A stretch of 6,553 nt of DNA. Source: DASTRU01 sp035761045 (lineage in GTDB: Bacteria > Pseudomonadota > Gammaproteobacteria > Burkholderiales > Burkholderiaceae_E). Below are positions 4,797 through 6,553 of this stretch, one piece after another (within the stretch, counting starts at the first letter, position 1; each line of letters opens with the position of its first letter). The position numbers and the translations under genes were made by a program. The notes under the pieces were generated by a model. It was not told the DNA's origin, ran no database searches, and saw only the letters and a list, made by a program, of their open reading frames with translations. The DNA lies in NCBI GenBank assembly GCA_035761045.1, contig DASTRU010000015.1:1-6553 (forward strand). The letters are read 5' to 3'.

Positions 4797-6553
4797 GTGC
4801 CCGAATATCTCGCCCCAGGCGTCTACGTTGAAGAAGTCAGCTTCCGCTCGCGATCGATCGAGGGCGTGGGCACCAGCACGAGCGCGTTCGTTGGCCCGAC
4901 CCGCAAGGGGCCAACGGGCATCTCGCCCGAGTTGCTCACGAGCTATGCCGACTACGAGCGCATCTTTGGCGGCGTGGACCCGCTCGACTTCGGCAGCGAT
5001 CCCAAGCTCAACGTCAATTACGTCGCGCACGCGGTGCGCTTGTATTTCAACAACGGCGGCGCGCGGTTGTATGTGGTGCGTGCACAGGCGAGCGACGCGC
5101 AAGCGGCCAGCGCGAGCGCGACGCCAGTGTTGCCGGCCGCCGGGCCCGCGCCCGCTCCAGCACCCGGGCCGGCTCCAGCGCCAGGCCCAGCGCCCGCGCC
5201 TGGACCCGCGCCGGCACCCGGACCCGCGCCGGCACCTGGCCCCGCGCCCGCGCCCGCCGGGCAGGCGTGGTTCGTCGCGGCGTCCAAGGGCAAGCATTTC
5301 GACGGCGCGTCCATCGTCGTGCGGCAAACCGCCACGCCAATCGGCAAGCCGGCCTTGATCTCCGCGCCCGACGGCACGGTGGTGCGCGTGCATTCGGCAA
5401 GCGATGCGGTGGTGGGCTTTTGGTTCAAGAAAGCCGGCGCTTGGCAAAAGAGCACGGTGCTCGCGGCCGCGCCATCGCCCGGACCCGCGCCAGCCCCGGG
5501 GCCCGCACCGGCACCCGGGCCAGCTCCAGCGCCAGGCCCAGCGCCCGCGCCTGGACCCGCGCCGGCTCCCGGACCGGCGCCAGCACCTGGTCCCGCGCCA
5601 GCACCGGCGCCCACCGTCACGGACCTCGTCGCCGACTTCGACACGCAAAAACTCAAGGCCTACTCCTTGATGTTGACCGTCACCGTCGTCACGCCCGATG
5701 GGCAATCGACGGTGTTCGAAGGTCTCGCGCCGGGCAGCGGCCATCCGCGTTGGATTGGCGATGCGTTGTCTGAAAAACCGCAGCGCCGTAGCGATGTATT
5801 GACGAACCCGATCGCCTTGCATTTCGAAGCGGGCGTGACGGCCGAGGCCGATGCGTTACTGCAGGGCCTAGGCGGCGGCGATCGCACCACCGACGCGAAA
5901 GGCCAGCGCGCCGAGCCGAGCAAAACCTTTACCTTGAAAGGCGGCTCCGAAGGCGCGGCGCCGAGCGCGACCGATTACGAAGCCGCGTTTGAATGGTTGG
6001 TGGGTTTGGAAGACGTATCGATCGTGGCCGCGCCTGGATACTCGGCGCGCTATGTCGAGGCCGATCCGGACACTTACTTAGGCATTCAAGACGCATTGCT
6101 CACGCACGTGGCCAACCCGCGCCGTTATCGCATGGCCGTGCTCGATTCGCCGCGCGATGTCACGCCTTCGCTGATGCGCGATTTGCGCGGCCGTGTCGAT
6201 AGCAATCGCGCGGCCTTGTATTACCCGTGGATCGCGATCGCCAATCCGCTCGCGGGCCCCAACAGCAACGAGCCAGCCGAATTGCTCGTGCCGCCTTCGG
6301 GTCCGGTCTGCGGCATTTACGCGCGCAACGATATCGAGCGTGGTGTGTACAAAGCGCCCGCCAACGAAGTGGTGCGCGGCGCCTTGCGCTTCGAACCGAA
6401 CGTGAATTTCGGTCAGCAAGAGTTGCTGAATCCCATCGGCGTGAACTGCTTGCGCGCCTTACCCGGACGCGGCTTGCGCGTATGGGGCGCGCGCACGATT
6501 TCGAGCGACCCGGAATGGAAGTACGTCAACGTGCGGCGCTACTTCGCCTACCT
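4797..6553 (+). CDS. Contractile injection system tail sheath protein with two Pro-Ala-Gly linkers, cut by window edge
   Basis: The sheath polymerises around the inner tube and contracts to drive it into a target membrane. The N-terminus PEYLAPGVYVEEV, then TSTSAFVGPTRKGP (29-42) and NNGGARLYVVRA, is the signature of phage-tail sheath proteins (FI type). The C-terminal core holds WLVGLEDVSIVAAPGY (400-415), NPRRYRMAVLD (440-450), and LNPIGVN-LRALPGRGLRVWGARTISSDPEWKYVNVRR (544-581), the most conserved part of the family. In between, two linkers of PGPAPA hexapeptides (113-155 and 226-272) flank a 70-residue module (156-225). After the second linker, beta-rich sequence (276-344) resembles the usual surface-domain strand FEGLAPGSGHPRW. 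The visible 585 residues already exceed many sheaths (roughly 350-550), and a short C-terminal end is still missing. The GTG start is fixed by AGGAGG six bases upstream. The frame is continuous throughout; I saw no frameshift. The type VI secretion TssB/TssC sheath is ruled out by these motifs. Confidence 0.93.
   Translation, partial: MPEYLAPGVYVEEVSFRSRSIEGVGTSTSAFVGPTRKGPTGISPELLTSYADYERIFGGVDPLDFGSDPKLNVNYVAHAVRLYFNNGGARLYVVRAQASDAQAASASATPVLPAAGPAPAPAPGPAPAPGPAPAPGPAPAPGPAPAPGPAPAPAGQAWFVAASKGKHFDGASIVVRQTATPIGKPALISAPDGTVVRVHSASDAVVGFWFKKAGAWQKSTVLAAAPSPGPAPAPGPAPAPGPAPAPGPAPAPGPAPAPGPAPAPGPAPAPAPTVTDLVADFDTQKLKAYSLMLTVTVVTPDGQSTVFEGLAPGSGHPRWIGDALSEKPQRRSDVLTNPIALHFEAGVTAEADALLQGLGGGDRTTDAKGQRAEPSKTFTLKGGSEGAAPSATDYEAAFEWLVGLEDVSIVAAPGYSARYVEADPDTYLGIQDALLTHVANPRRYRMAVLDSPRDVTPSLMRDLRGRVDSNRAALYYPWIAIANPLAGPNSNEPAELLVPPSGPVCGIYARNDIERGVYKAPANEVVRGALRFEPNVNFGQQELLNPIGVNCLRALPGRGLRVWGARTISSDPEWKYVNVRRYFAY
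5133..5261 (+). repeat. Proline-alanine-glycine linker 1 in the sheath gene
   Basis: Codons 113-155 encode a Pro/Ala/Gly-only stretch with Gly every six residues (124, 130, 136, 142, 148), i.e. repeated PGPAPA. Codon choice varies between copies, so it is not a simple DNA tandem repeat but a mixture kept at protein level. Such sequences are extended, stiff linkers. Confidence 0.9.
5160..5248 (+). repeat. Direct repeat copy A inside linker 1
   Basis: 5160-5248 matches 5511-5599 with five mismatches in 89 bases. The first 56 bases (5160-5215 versus 5511-5566) have only one mismatch, a G/A at 5171 versus 5522. The offset is 351 bp, a multiple of three. This identity at the DNA level points to duplication or gene conversion between the linkers. 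Confidence 0.85.
5472..5612 (+). repeat. Proline-alanine-glycine linker 2 in the sheath gene
   Basis: Codons 226-272 again encode PGPAPA hexapeptides, with Gly at 229, 235, 241, 247, 253, 259 and 265, except for one Ser at 227 near its start. At 47 residues it is slightly longer than linker 1 (43). It leads directly into TVTDLVADFD, where ordinary sheath sequence resumes. Confidence 0.9.
5511..5599 (+). repeat. Direct repeat copy B inside linker 2
   Basis: This is the partner of 5160-5248, in the same orientation, 351 bp (117 codons) downstream. Recombination between the copies would remove one linker and the 70-residue module while keeping the reading frame. Confidence 0.85.

Noticed and set aside
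5133..5612. CRISPR-like array suggested by regularly spaced repeats
   Set aside because: The repeats are 18-bp in-frame codon repeats without unique spacers, inside an intact sheath gene.
5018..5656. Minus-strand frame encoding repeated Gly-Ala-Gly-Pro
   Set aside because: It is the complement of the PGPAPA-coding linkers and has no supporting start site or homology.
4185..5822. 545-residue open frame on the minus strand, opposite the sheath and its upstream neighbour
   Set aside because: It is a by-product of GC-rich sequence and of the Pro/Ala/Gly repeat. The plus-strand genes have family motifs, ribosome sites and tight operon spacing, while this frame yields Arg/Gly-rich sequence with no domain.
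3082..6553. Reading the cluster as a type VI secretion system or an ordinary prophage
   Set aside because: The sheath is of the phage-tail FI type and not TssB/TssC, and DUF4255/Pvc16 is characteristic of extracellular injection systems. No capsid, terminase, lysis or integrase gene is visible, although only part of the operon is in view.

Overview
The window is high-GC, codon-biased proteobacterial DNA, most likely from a beta- or gamma-proteobacterium of the Burkholderiales or Xanthomonadales kind. That placement is an inference from base composition, the CstA/BtsT plus NarL-type regulator pair, and the gene style; nothing here fixes the genus. Two unrelated blocks sit back to back, transcribed away from each other.

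Left block, minus strand (1-1382): a NarL/FixJ-type response regulator (747-1382) lies upstream of the first 189 residues of a CstA/BtsT-family carbon-starvation or pyruvate transporter (1-569, cut by the left edge). The 177-bp gap between them holds a sigma-54-like -24/-12 element, a pair of ACGTAAG direct repeats behind it, and a strong Shine-Dalgarno site. A likely reading is an inducible nutrient-uptake module, but no sensor kinase is visible in the window.

Middle (1383-3081): a divergent intergenic region carrying an 11-bp tandem direct repeat leads into a 398-residue leucine-rich-repeat protein. It has an F-box-like N-terminus and GALA-like 24-residue repeats, so it looks like a protein meant to act in a eukaryotic host. 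After it come a possible hairpin terminator and two closely related perfect palindromes (core GGACRAATTYGTCC) centred 75 bp apart. These are probable operators for the next operon.

Right block, plus strand (3082-6553, cut by the right edge): the start of a contractile injection system operon of the extracellular (Afp/PVC/MAC-like) class. It comprises a small winged-helix-like protein, a Pvc16/Afp16-type DUF4255 tail-terminator protein, a beta-rich protein of unknown role, and a tail sheath protein. The genes are tightly packed (1-nt gap, 4-nt ATGA overlap, 23-nt gap with a strong Shine-Dalgarno site).

The most unusual object is the sheath protein. Two long Pro-Ala-Gly linkers made of PGPAPA hexapeptides flank a 70-residue module in the surface region of the sheath. 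The DNA encoding the linkers contains an in-frame near-identical direct repeat 351 bp apart, so recombination could delete the module without breaking the frame. With the neighbouring F-box/LRR protein and the paired operators, this suggests a regulated, decorated injection machine with a host-directed cargo candidate beside it; that overall picture is inference.
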